Origin: Hydnum rufescens UP504 | Taxonomy: Eukaryota; Basidiomycota; Agaricomycetes; Cantharellales; Hydnaceae | DNA: 40,620 bases | Direction: 5' to 3' | NCBI GenBank assembly: GCA_014904985.1 | Contig: MU128937.1 | Location: 345,693-386,312, forward strand | Shown: positions 1-7,424 of the stretch, in pieces | How the letters are laid out: each line of letters begins with the position of its first letter | Numbering within the stretch: the stretch's first letter is position 1 | The notes under the pieces: generated by a model | The model's database searches: none | What the model was told of the DNA's origin: nothing | Seen by the model: only the letters and a program-made list of their open reading frames with translations | Translations under genes and position numbers: made by a program

Positions 1-2
1 CG

Positions 3-1300
3 TCCGGCAAGGACTGGATCCTTCGTGGAGTCTCGGGCCACCAGGTTAATCTCGTAGGCCTTTGTCGGGACGTTCCAATCCAGGTCGGAGGAGTACCCCT
101 CCCACATAATTTCTTCATTACGTCCGATAATATCGGTCAGAAGGACATCATCCTCGGCCAACCTTGGCTATTTTCCTACTCAGCAAGGATCGAGTACGCG
201 CACGGGGAAGGAATGAATCTACAGGTATGGCAAGACGGAGATCGACAAGGCCGTTCAGTCCGCGTCACCCTGCCTATCATGTCGGCGCCAAGGAACGTCT
301 TCCGATTCAGTTAGCCAAGCGCCGAACTGCGGCTGTCAATTCTATCGAGATAACCTCGTCAAATCAGAACTCCATACCAGAGTTCCTCTCAAGTATCACG
401 TCTACTATATCTGGAGGGGACGTTGACTCGAAAAAGCTGGGGCCTAGTGTCAGCCCTACAGAGATACTTGCTTACGCTATGGCATCCCCCGCGGTTCGTG
501 ATGCTTTATACCGAGGATTCCACACTCAGGACGTTATCCGCGAACGCGACCTCGAACAACAATTTATCAAGACCTTCATACGGGATGGTTATTCGTACCA
601 CCAGGCAGTCGAAGGATCGGACAACGTCACAAGATTCATATTCGGTAATCGCAAATACAAACCCGTCGGTATCAAGGTCCACCCGGTCGCGTCATACAAC
701 CCGGATTCACGACCATTGGTCTTCAAACCACTCAAACTAGGAGACCTGCCTCCCTTGCCGACGAAACCCGTTAGACGGGACGAGCTTGAATACACGGATC
801 GAATTACGAAGGATCGCATGTCTCTTATGCTAGGGAAGATTCCTGCTGGATTTCTATCTACAGAAGAAGTAGATCTACTCGCGTACTTAATTCTCCTATA
901 TCAAGAAGCCTTTGCTTTCGAGGAACACGAGAGAGGAACGTTCAATACGGACTATTTTCCGCCTTACGAGATGCCAACCGTACCTCACGAGCCATGGATG
1001 AAGAAGAATATCAGAATTCCTCTGGGACGGATGGACGACGTGTTAAAGCTCTTACAAGAACAATTTGACAGCGGAAAATACGAGCGTTCCGCCTCTTCCT
1101 ACCGTTCCGCTATCTTCGCAGTCGAGAAGAAATCCGGTCTCTTACGTCTTGTTCACGATTTACAGCCTCTGAACGGAGTAACGATTCGCGATGCCGGATT
1201 GCCACCCAGAATCGACGAAATGATCGACCAGTTCACAGCCGGAAATGTTACTGCATCTGCGACTTGAAAAGTGGTATGATAGCTATTTACTCGCCGAGAA
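3..1300 (+). pseudogene. Ty3/Gypsy pol fragment, copy A (protease to start of RT)
   Basis: A partial Pol open at the window edge. The frame starting at base 3 encodes the end of a retropepsin-like protease, with the flap-distal signature DIILGQPWLFSYSARIEY. A missing T near 298 shifts the frame; the next frame runs to 1267 and includes the RT N-terminus with fingers motif LVHDLQPLNGVTIRDAGLPP. Two more single-base losses, near 1241 and 1273, break the frame relative to copy B. Similarity stops at 1300, where the hairpin array begins. The start ATG and the gag part lie outside the window. Copy A keeps CGA where copy B has TGA at 6922, so it is less CpG-decayed at that site. Family membership is clear from RT motifs; the exact clade is not determined. 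Confidence 0.9.
80..1300 (+). repeat. Direct repeat A of the pol segment flanking the array
   Basis: This 1.22-kb stretch recurs at 6201-7424 in the same orientation. Differences are three single-base losses in this copy plus mostly CpG versus TpG/CpA substitutions. The two copies bracket the 4.9-kb hairpin array. A simple insertion would split one copy and not duplicate it, so a segmental or repair-associated duplication is inferred. Confidence 0.9.
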
Positions 1301-1460
1301 AGTCTATCTCTCTCTTCAACTTATGTATTTATTTATTTAAAAATTCAATTAAAAAAACATACCACACCCGCTAGGGCAGGTGTGGTACCATCTGTTGCTT
1401 CCTCGAGACTTTGAACGGGGGGTCGTCCGGTGTTCAGATGCAGGTTCAGGGGGCATGTTG

Positions 1461-1501
1461 CTGGGGTGTTGGGCAGCAAAATATTAAGTTAAAAAACAGA
1501 C
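1461..1501 (-). other. Intron-like unit L10 without H2 (41 nt)
   Basis: Donor AAAAG|GTCTGT, branch-like TTAACTTAAT and acceptor ACCCCAG|CAAC. It is the only left-arm intron with no H2 hairpin and it is much shorter, which suggests that H2 is a separable module. The next outward donor (GTATGT at 1362) has lost its acceptor at the pol junction. Confidence 0.5.
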
Positions 1502-1688
1502 CTTTTGTACCACACCCCCGCTGAGGGGGGCATGTGGTACTGGGCATTGCTGCCTTGGGGCTTGGATGGGGGCTCGCCTGGCTCGTCAGTGGCCATTTGG
1601 GCAGGCTTGGCTTGGCAGTTCACCATTGTGCGGGTCGTTTGGGGTTGCAGCTGTCTGTTGTCTTCGTTCGGGAGCTTCAAATTCAATC

Positions 1689-1800
1689 CTAGAATTGAAT
1701 GATAACGAACATTAGTAAAAAAAATTCAAGTGACGCTGAAGGGGCAGCTTGTGCTGCTCCTTTGGTGTCACTGTAGATGTAGAAAGTTTAAAAAAAAAAC
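1689..1800 (-). other. Intron-like unit L9 (112 nt)
   Basis: Donor CAAG|GTTTTT, branch-like TTTACTAATG and acceptor CAATTCTAG|GATTG. H2 at 1730-1771 is longer (GTGAC to GTCAC closing pairs) and includes G-T wobbles. Confidence 0.65.
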
Positions 1801-1943
1801 CTTGTAGTACCACACACCCGCATTGGCAGGGGTGTGGTACTCGTTGTCCAGGGTCGCGTACCTTCGACTGCCAGTTTTCCATACAGTTCTCGGGTGGGTT
1901 GGGGGGGTTTTGGGCACATACTCATTTGGGGGGGAAGGAAGAT

Positions 1944-2043
1944 CTAGAATACAAAAATTTAGATCAGTACAAGTTAACATGACGCAAAAAGAGCTGCCTT
2001 CGCAGCTCTTTTTGCGCCGTTGGGGGTGCGTTACATTACATAC
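1944..2043 (-). other. Intron-like unit L8 (100 nt)
   Basis: Donor CAAG|GTATGT, branch-like GTACTGATC and acceptor TATTCTAG|ATC. H2 at 1981-2017 has the inner stem GAGCTGC/GCAGCTC, a double paired change relative to all sisters. The flanking exons are both open in one phase-0 frame. Confidence 0.72.
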
Positions 2044-2166
2044 CTTGTATAGAACCACACACCCGCTACTGTGGGTGTGTGGTTCGTCTCTGTGTTTGGC
2101 GCGTCGTCGTTCACAGGGATGTTGTTGTTCTGGCGGGGCTTCGTGGGTCTTCATTTGCGGCGATAC

Positions 2167-2264
2167 CTAGAATGAACAATTATTAGTTAAAAAATTAAAA
2201 GTGACGCAAAAAGAGCAGCTTTCGCTGCTCTTTTTGCACTGTTGGATACGGGAAAATCGCCTCC
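2167..2264 (-). other. Intron-like unit L7 (98 nt, donor lost)
   Basis: The donor position reads AAG|GGAGGC, so GT is lost. Branch-like AACTAATAATTG and acceptor TTCATTCTAG|GTATC are intact. H2 at 2203-2238 has a GAAA loop in sense. Confidence 0.55.
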
Positions 2265-2380
2265 CTTTAAATAGTACCAGATGCCCGCCGTGGCGGGTGT
2301 CTGGTTTGCATTGGTTTTTGTTCGGCGGGGTTTGGTGGTGCGTTCGTCAGGTTTTCTTTTGGCGTGGCTTCAGTTGGACT

Positions 2381-2480
2381 CTCGATTAGTAAGAAAATTC
2401 AAAGTGACGCAAAGGGAGCAGCTTGCGCTGCTCCTTTTGCGTCGTTGTACATATAGAAATAAAATAAAAAAAATAAAAGC
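2381..2480 (-). other. Intron-like unit L6 (about 100 nt, GC donor, weak acceptor)
   Basis: Donor reads AAG|GCTTTT (GC in place of GT). Branch-like CTTACTAAT is followed within a few bases by CGAG, so the acceptor is weak. H2 at 2406-2443 has a GCAA loop in sense, another GNRA form. Confidence 0.5.
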
Positions 2481-2659
2481 CTTGTAGGACCACACCCACT
2501 GAAGTGGGTGTGGTCCTTGGTTTGTACCGCGGTCGTGCGGTTCGTACTCGGTACGGGGCTTGGTCATCATGTTGGGGGTTTGAACCCTCGCGGGTTTTGT
2601 TTGGCGGGTCCGTTGCCATTCTCATGTGTTTGCTTGGTGGGGTCGTGGGTTCAGACAAC

Positions 2660-2755
2660 CTAAAATAACGTACAATACGTTAGTAAAAAGGAAAAAAGAA
2701 AAGCCACGCAAAAGGAGCAGCGTACACTGCTCCTCTTGCGTGGTTATATGCTCAC
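2660..2755 (-). other. Intron-like unit L5 (96 nt)
   Basis: Donor AAG|GTGAGC, branch-like TTTACTAACG and acceptor TTATTTTAG|GTTG. H2 at 2704-2743 has the outer-stem paired change CCACGC/GCGTGG. Confidence 0.7.
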
Positions 2756-2891
2756 CTTAAAATTACCCCACACCCGCTTCGGTGGGTGTGGTTCTGGCAC
2801 ATCGTCGTTCGGGGTCCCCTTTGCGGGCGTGTTATCGTTGTGGGGGGCTTGCTTCGCGGGTCTTCGGTCTTCATTTGTGACAATACTGTAC

Positions 2892-2985
2892 CTAGAATAA
2901 AAAATCATTAGTTAAAAAATTAAAAGTGATGCAAAAAGAGCAGCTTTCGCCGCTCTTTTTGCATCATCGGGGGAACATTACATAC
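2892..2985 (-). other. Intron-like unit L4 (94 nt)
   Basis: Donor CCG|GTATGT, branch-like AACTAATG and acceptor TTATTCTAG|GTAC. H2 at 2928-2965 carries the paired change GATGC/GCATC in place of GACGC/GCGTC. The loop is GAAA in sense. Confidence 0.7.
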
Positions 2986-3106
2986 CGGCATAGAACCACA
3001 CACCCGCTACTGCGGGTGGGTGGTTCTCTTCGTGCTGCGTCATCGTTTGCAGGGTATTTTTGTTCTGTCGAGGGGTTGTTTCGCGGCTCTGCCTTCGTGA
3101 CGATAT

Positions 3107-3196
3107 CTAGAATAAAAAATCATTAGTTAAAAATAATTAAAAGCGACGCAAAAAGAGCAGCTTTCGCTGCTCTTTTTGCGTCGTTGGGGTACATAT
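3107..3196 (-). other. Intron-like unit L3 (90 nt, donor mutated)
   Basis: The donor reads TTG|ATATGT where sister units have GTATGT, which looks like a single G-to-A change. Branch-like AACTAATG and acceptor TTATTCTAG|ATATC are kept. H2 at 3144-3183 is a perfect stem with a GAAA loop in sense. Confidence 0.62.
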
Positions 3197-3333
3197 CAAG
3201 TATAGAACCACACACCCGCTACTGCAGGTGTGTGGTTCGTCTCTTCGTGTGGCGCGTCATCATTCGCGGATCCCGTTGTGGGCGTGTTATCGTTCTGGGG
3301 GGTTGCTTCGGGGGTCTTCATTTGTGGCAATAC

Positions 3334-3437
3334 CTATAATCAAATAATATTAGTTAAAAAACGTAAAGCGACGCAAAAACAGCAGCTTTCGCTGCTCTTT
3401 TTGCGCGGCTGCATCTATTGGGGGGGAGGAGACTCAC
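3334..3437 (-). other. Intron-like unit L2 (104 nt)
   Basis: Consensus donor AAG|GTGAGT, branch-like AACTAATATT and acceptor GATTATAG|GTA on the minus strand. H2 lies at 3369-3408 with a GAAA loop in the sense orientation. Confidence 0.72.
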
Positions 3438-3518
3438 CTTACAGTACCACACCCGCCACAGCGGGTGTGGTTCCTGAGCCCACTCATTGGGTGGCCTGTC
3501 GTTTGTTTTGGTTTTGAC

Positions 3519-3620
3519 CTGGAATAATAAAGGCTACGTTAGTATAAAATTCATAGCAACGCAAAAAGAGTAGCTTGTGCTACTCTTTTGCGCTATTGTA
3601 TCTACTGAGACAAAATGTAC
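3519..3620 (-). other. Intron-like unit L1 (102 nt)
   Basis: Donor AAG|GTACAT, branch-like ATACTAACG and acceptor TTATTCCAG|GTC on the minus strand. H2 at 3556-3593 has stem change GAGTAGC paired with GCTACTC instead of GAGCAGC/GCTGCTC. The H1 hairpin at 3626-3657 lies just upstream of the donor. Confidence 0.7.
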
Positions 3621-3669
3621 CTTATGACCACACACCCACATCAGCGGGTGTGTGGTCGTGTGGTTGTGG

Positions 3670-3736
3670 TCATGCGGTCATGGTCGTGTGCTGTTGCTGC
3701 TGCTGTTGCTGCTGTTGCTGCTGTTGCTGCTGCTGC

Positions 3737-3768
<32 letters not shown>

Positions 3769-3772
3769 CTGT

Positions 3773-3807
<35 letters not shown>

Positions 3808-3951
3808 TTGCTGTTGTGTCGTGGTCACACGGTCGCATTTCTGTTGCTGGGTGTGGCTGTGTAGTTGCGAATTCAACGCCGGCAATTGCCGATACTCAAG
3901 AAGCGCCCAAGCGCTGGCGCTGCAAGCACAGCACACAATAGTACCAAACAT
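3670..3951 (-). CDS. Small polyglutamine ORF starting in the palindrome
   Basis: Starts at an ATG (3951) inside the left palindrome arm. The first 27 residues, beginning MFGTIVCCACSASAWALLEY, are moderately hydrophobic and could be a leader, though this is weak. They match the first residues of the mirrored ORF at 4439 almost exactly. Outside the palindrome the protein runs into a mixed CAG/CAA polyglutamine tract of just over 40 residues and ends HTTMTA at a TGA. The homologous TGA is present in the mirror ORF, in the shared context ACCGCATGACCAC. The first predicted donor (3620) lies downstream, in what would be the 3' UTR. No known family is recognised. Expression is unproven. Confidence 0.4.
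3690..3817. repeat. CTG/TTG (CAG/CAA) trinucleotide repeat
   Basis: About 42 triplets of interrupted CTG and TTG on the plus strand, giving CAG/CAA in the sense of the leftward unit. Interruptions by TTG are irregular. It sits between the palindrome and the first H1 hairpin of the left arm only; the right arm has no counterpart. Confidence 0.95.
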
Positions 3952-4519
3952 GTATATTTAAAATAAATACTATATAATGAATATTTGTCCAGGAAAACCC
4001 GAAGAAGGCGATGATAATGAGTCAGAGCCCAATAAGGCATGAGACGGCGAATTGCAGAGTGGATTGGGCCACTTCTACACATCCGAATTGGCCCAAATTT
4101 AAATATAGTAGTGTTATATATACACTCTACATGGGCGATTGATTATCTCAGACGATCCTCGCATTTTTCAATTTTCACGCCTTCAATTCCCTAAATAGGG
4201 AATTGAAGGCGTGAAAAATTGAAAAATGCGAAAATCGTCCGAGATAATTAATCGCCCATGTAGAGTGTATATATAACACTACTATACTCAAATTTGGGCC
4301 AATTCTGATGCGTAGAAGTGGCCCAATCCACTCTGTAATTAGCCATCTCATGCCTTATTGAGCTCTGACTCATTACCATCCTCTTCTTCGGGTTTTCCTG
4401 GACAAAATTTTATTATATAGTATTCATCTATAATATACATGCTTGGTACTATTGTGTACTGTGCTTGCAGCGCCAGCGCTTGGGCGCTTCTTGAGTATCG
4501 GCAATTGCCGGCATTGAAT
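3871..4519. repeat. 650-bp near-perfect palindrome at the array centre
   Basis: The left arm starts ATTCAACGCCGGCAATTGCC and the right arm ends with its complement, with one C/T difference. The arms meet at TTCAATTCCC-TAAATA-GGGAATTGAA (4182-4207), leaving about a 6-nt loop. Mismatches between arms are scattered and several are CpG versus CpA/TpG. The palindrome contains about 245 bp on each side between the centre and a mirrored ATG (3951 minus, 4439 plus). It therefore acts, at least in layout, as a shared bidirectional 5' region. AT-rich TATATATAA stretches occur in both arms (near 4120 and 4270). Foldback or MITE origin versus inverted duplication of one gene start cannot be decided from one copy. 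Confidence 0.92.
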
Positions 4520-4582
4520 CTGCATCTTGCTTCCTATCTCCGCAACCACAACAAGCAACTGCCCGAAAAGGCAACCGCATGA
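4439..4582 (+). CDS. Small ORF mirrored from the palindrome (47 aa)
   Basis: ATG at 4439 is the mirror image of the ATG at 3951 across the palindrome centre. The product begins MLGTIVYCACSASAWALLEY and continues about 20 residues beyond the palindrome before the TGA at 4580, which overlaps the first base pairs of hairpin H1 (4581-4612). It lacks the polyglutamine tract of its mirror partner. The intron R1 donor lies 35 nt after the stop. It may be a real short peptide, the remnant of a longer first exon, or a by-product of the palindrome. Confidence 0.4.
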   Translation: MLGTIVYCACSASAWALLEYRQLPALNLHLASYLRNHNKQLPEKATA

Positions 4583-4617
4583 CCACGCACCCGCCGCTGC
4601 GGGTGTGTGGTCACAAG

Positions 4618-4722
4618 GTGAGTATTTTTTCTAGTAGATACAACGGCGCAAAAAGAGCAGCAAAAGCTGCTCTTTTTGCGCTGCTTTGGAACATCTTACT
4701 AATGTCTCTTTATTTATTTTAG
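4618..4722 (+). other. Intron-like unit R1 (105 nt)
   Basis: Donor ACAAG|GTGAGT, branch-like CTTACTAATG and acceptor TTATTTTAG|ATTG on the plus strand. H2 lies at 4646-4681 with an AAAA loop. H1 ends 5 nt before the donor. Confidence 0.75.
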
Positions 4723-4970
4723 ATTGAGGCCTCGTCCAACACACGATGAGAGCCCAAACAGCCACGCGACGCAGCAATGCGACATCCGGCAACGCGACAC
4801 AGAAACACGACGCACGACGGCGCGACACGGCAATGCGCCAAATGAAGACGTGCCAAACGAAGACGCGATACACGGTAATGCGACACACGGCAACGCGACC
4901 TACAGCAACGCACCAAATGAGGCCCCAGGAACCACACACCCGCCACGGCGGGTGTGTGGTACTATATAAT

Positions 4971-5073
4971 GTGAGTCCCCCCCCCCAGTAGCTACAGGCA
5001 TGCAAAAAGAGCAGTGAAAGCTGCTCTTTTGTGCTGCTTTGGAATTTTTCTTTACTGATGTGCATTATTCTAG
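4971..5073 (+). other. Intron-like unit R2 (103 nt)
   Basis: Donor AAT|GTGAGT, branch-like TTTACTGATG and acceptor TTATTCTAG|ATTAGGG. H2 at 4998-5036 has a GAAA-containing loop. The first exonic bases after R1 and R2 are similar to each other. Confidence 0.72.
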
Positions 5074-5275
5074 ATTAGGGCCCGTCCAACGCAGGACGAT
5101 AACCCACGAAACGACGAAAGCCCAAACAGTGACGTGCCACACGGCAACGCAACACGGCAACGCGATACACGGCAGCACGATACACCAACACGACACAGCA
5201 ATGGGCCAATGACACGACCGCACCAAAGCCCACAGCAGCACGCCAAACGAGGGCACAGAATCACACACCCACCCC

Positions 5276-5369
5276 CCTCAGTAGCTACAGCCACGCAAAA
5301 AGAGCAGCGAAAGCTGCTCTTTTTGCGTGGCCCTTATTTTCTAAGTAATTTAAAAATAATATTTTGTAG
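5276..5369 (+). other. Intron-like unit R3 (donor and H1 deleted)
   Basis: The H1 right arm and the donor are missing; the sequence jumps from CACACCCACCC straight to the CAGTAGCTACAG seen inside intron R2. H2 at 5291-5330 has outer pairs CCACGC/GCGTGG and a GAAA loop. The acceptor TTTTGTAG|GTTTC is kept. The start coordinate is approximate. Confidence 0.5.
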
Positions 5370-5554
5370 GTTTCAACTGCCCTTGCAAACGAATACTGAC
5401 AAAGAACCCCCTGTAACCCCGCCTATCAACCCCCGAACGACGGGGGACCCGTACGAACCGCTGTGCGTACGAGCTGGCGTATGTACGCACTGGCGTATGG
5501 ACAAGCCGGCGTGCATGGTCCCAGTACCCTACACCTGCGGGTGTGGGGTACAAG

Positions 5555-5670
5555 GTATGTGTTATGTTTTTTTTTTATTTCTTAGTCTTGTGGTGCAAAA
5601 AGAGCAGCATAAGCTGCTCTTTTTGCGTTGCATTAATGTTGTACTAACATTGAATCCCTTATTTCTATAG
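5555..5670 (+). other. Intron-like unit R4 (116 nt)
   Basis: Donor ACAAG|GTATGT, an exact TACTAAC branch sequence at 5642-5648, and acceptor ATTTCTATAG|ACCC. H2 lies at 5595-5626 with an ATAA loop. This is the most canonical intron of the array. Confidence 0.78.
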
Positions 5671-5921
5671 ACCCTTGACCAGAACCCGCACGAACCCCCC
5701 CTGAACCCGCCAAATGACACCCTGGGAACACAAACTGCGAATGAGCCCCCGTGAACGAAAACCCGCTCCCTCGAGGGAGCACCCAAATGGAACCAGCCCC
5801 GACTGGGGCATATGAACCCCACCTGCTGCGGCGGGTGTGGTGGGTATATGCAGGTGCGTGACCCGCAGGAACCACGCCCCCCCCCCCTGTGGTGGCAGAC
5901 CCCGGGGGGATAATATGTATA

Positions 5922-5932
5922 TAATAATAGTA

Positions 5933-5969
<37 letters not shown>

Positions 5970-6012
5970 GTAAACAAATAATAATAATAATAATAATAAT
6001 AAATAGTAAACA

Positions 6013-6048
<36 letters not shown>
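5922..6048. repeat. AAT/ATA microsatellite, right edge of array
   Basis: Runs of AAT separated twice by TAGTAAACAAAT-like spacers. It marks the right boundary of the hairpin array. Confidence 0.95.
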
Positions 6049-6125
6049 TCTAGCACAGCCATGGATTGGCCGACAGATGGCCCAAAAAACTGAATTGAAA
6101 TGGCTGATTTTGGCCGTAAGGTTTG

Positions 6126-6183
6126 GGGGACCTCTTAGGTACCATTTTCTGCCCCAAAAGTGGTACCTAAATTAGGTCCCCCC
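6126..6183. repeat. Inverted repeat with AGGTACCA/TGGTACCT arms
   Basis: GGGGGACCTCTTAGGTACCA is mirrored by TGGTACCTAAATTAGGTCCC around a 16-nt spacer. The words CCCCAAAA and ACCTCTTAGGT recur near 32139-32163, so this is probably a dispersed non-autonomous repeat end. It separates the array from pol copy B. Confidence 0.7.
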
Positions 6184-6200
6184 CGTGACTGACCAGCCTG

Positions 6201-7424
6201 CCAGGTCGGAGGAGTACCCCTCCCGCATAATTTCTTCATTACGTCCAATAATATCGGTCAGAAGGACATCATCCTCGGCCAACCTTGGCTATTTTCCTAC
6301 TCAGCAAGGATCGAGTATGCGCACGGGGAAGGAATGAATCTACAGGTATGGCAAGACGGAGATCGACAAGGCTGTTCAGTCCGCATCACCCTGCCTATCA
6401 TGTCGGCACCAAGGAATGTCTTTCCGATTCAGTTAGCCAAGCGCCGAACTGCAGCTGTCAATTCTATCGAGATAACCTCATCAAATCAGAACTCCATACC
6501 AGAGTTCCTCTCAAGTATCACGTCTACTATATCTGGAGGGGACGTTGACTTGAAAAAGCTGGGGCCTAGTGTCAGCCCTACGGAAATACTTGCTTATGCT
6601 ATGGAATCCCCCACGATTCGAGATGCTTTATACCGAGGATTCTACACCCAGGACGTTATCCGCGATCGCGACCTCGAACAACAATTTATCAAGACCTTCA
6701 TACAGGATGGTTATTCGTACCACCAGGCAGTCGAAGGATCGGACAACGTCACAAGATTCATATTCGGTAATCGCAAATACAAACCCGTCGGTATCAAGGT
6801 CCACCCGGTCGCGTCATACAACCCGGATTCACGACCATTGGTCTTCAAACCACTCAAACTAGGAGACCTGCCTCCCTTGCCGACAAAACCCATTAGACAC
6901 GACGAGCTTGAATACACGGATTGAATTACGAAGGATCACATGTCTCTTATGCTAGGGAAGATTCCTACTGGATTTCTATCTACAGAAGAAGTAGATCTAC
7001 TCGCGTACTTAATTCTCCTATATCAAGAAGCCTTTGCTTTCGAGGAACACGAGAGAGGAACGTTCAATACGGACTATTTTCTGCCTTATGAGATGCCAAC
7101 CGTACCTCACAAGCCATGGATGAAGAAGAATATCAGAATTCCTCTGGGATGGATGGACGACGTGTTAAAGCTCTTACAAGAACAATTTGACAGCGGAAAA
7201 TATGAGCATTCCGCCTCTTCCTACCATTCCGCTATCTTCGCAGTCGAGAAGAAATCCGGTCTCTTATGTCTTGTTCACGATTTACAGCCTCTGAACGGAG
7301 TAACGATTCGCGATGCCGGATTGCCACCCAGAATCGACGAAATGATCAACCAGTTCACAGGCCGGACATGTTACTGCATCTGCGACTTGAAAAGTGGCTA
7401 TGATAGCTATTTACTCGCCGAGAA
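6201..7424 (+). repeat. Direct repeat B of the pol segment flanking the array
   Basis: Second copy of the 80-1300 segment. It keeps the frame where copy A has three deletions but has acquired more CpG-to-TpG/CpA changes, including the stop at 6922. Confidence 0.9.

Larger units (their letters stand above)
1301..3870 (-). other. Left arm of hairpin-intron array (leftward transcription unit)
   Basis: Read on the minus strand from the central palindrome, this arm is about eleven repeats of an exon-like block (roughly 110-160 nt, proline, threonine and asparagine rich when translated), an H1 hairpin, a 5' splice site, an H2 hairpin, a branch-point-like TACTAAT or AACTAAT, and a TTCTAG or TTATAG acceptor. 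H1 hairpins (core ACCACACCCGC/GCGGGTGTGGT) lie at 1360-1389, 1507-1540, 1807-1840, 2052-2085, 2276-2305, 2487-2516, 2765-2792, 2993-3026, 3205-3238, 3446-3471 and 3626-3657. H2 hairpins (core GACGCAAAAAGAGCAGC and its complement) lie at 1730-1771, 1981-2017, 2203-2238, 2406-2443, 2704-2743, 2928-2965, 3144-3183, 3369-3408 and 3556-3593. Some exons stay open across a predicted junction (2154 to 1801), but TGA stops occur. Whether the RNA is coding is uncertain. The arm ends abruptly at the pol junction. Confidence 0.75.
4520..6060 (+). other. Right arm of hairpin-intron array (rightward transcription unit)
   Basis: This is the mirror-oriented counterpart of the left arm, with the same order (exon, H1, 5' splice site, H2, branch point, acceptor) read on the plus strand. 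H1 hairpins lie at 4581-4612, 4931-4960, a collapsed one near 5257-5275, 5524-5551 and a weaker one around 5817-5841. H2 hairpins lie at 4646-4681, 4998-5036, 5291-5330 and 5595-5626. The exon at 4723-4970 contains short N-A-T/H-G-N type codon repeats but ends in TAA just before the next donor, so coding beyond exon 1 is doubtful. The last exon (5671-5843) adds small extra inverted repeats (GCTCCC-TCGA-GGGAGC at 5765-5780). The arm ends in an AAT microsatellite. Confidence 0.75.

Noticed and set aside
3575..3961. Poly-Cys, poly-Leu and poly-Ala ORFs over the CTG repeat
   Set aside because: These are frame shadows of the trinucleotide repeat. Only the minus-strand Gln frame has an ATG with a context shared by the mirror ORF.
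1730..5626. H2 hairpins as bacterial rho-independent terminators or integron/CRISPR-type repeats
   Set aside because: They sit between spliceosomal donor, branch-point and acceptor signals in an evidently eukaryotic context, and the runs of T are part of the stem. Spacer sizes and repeat form do not fit CRISPR.
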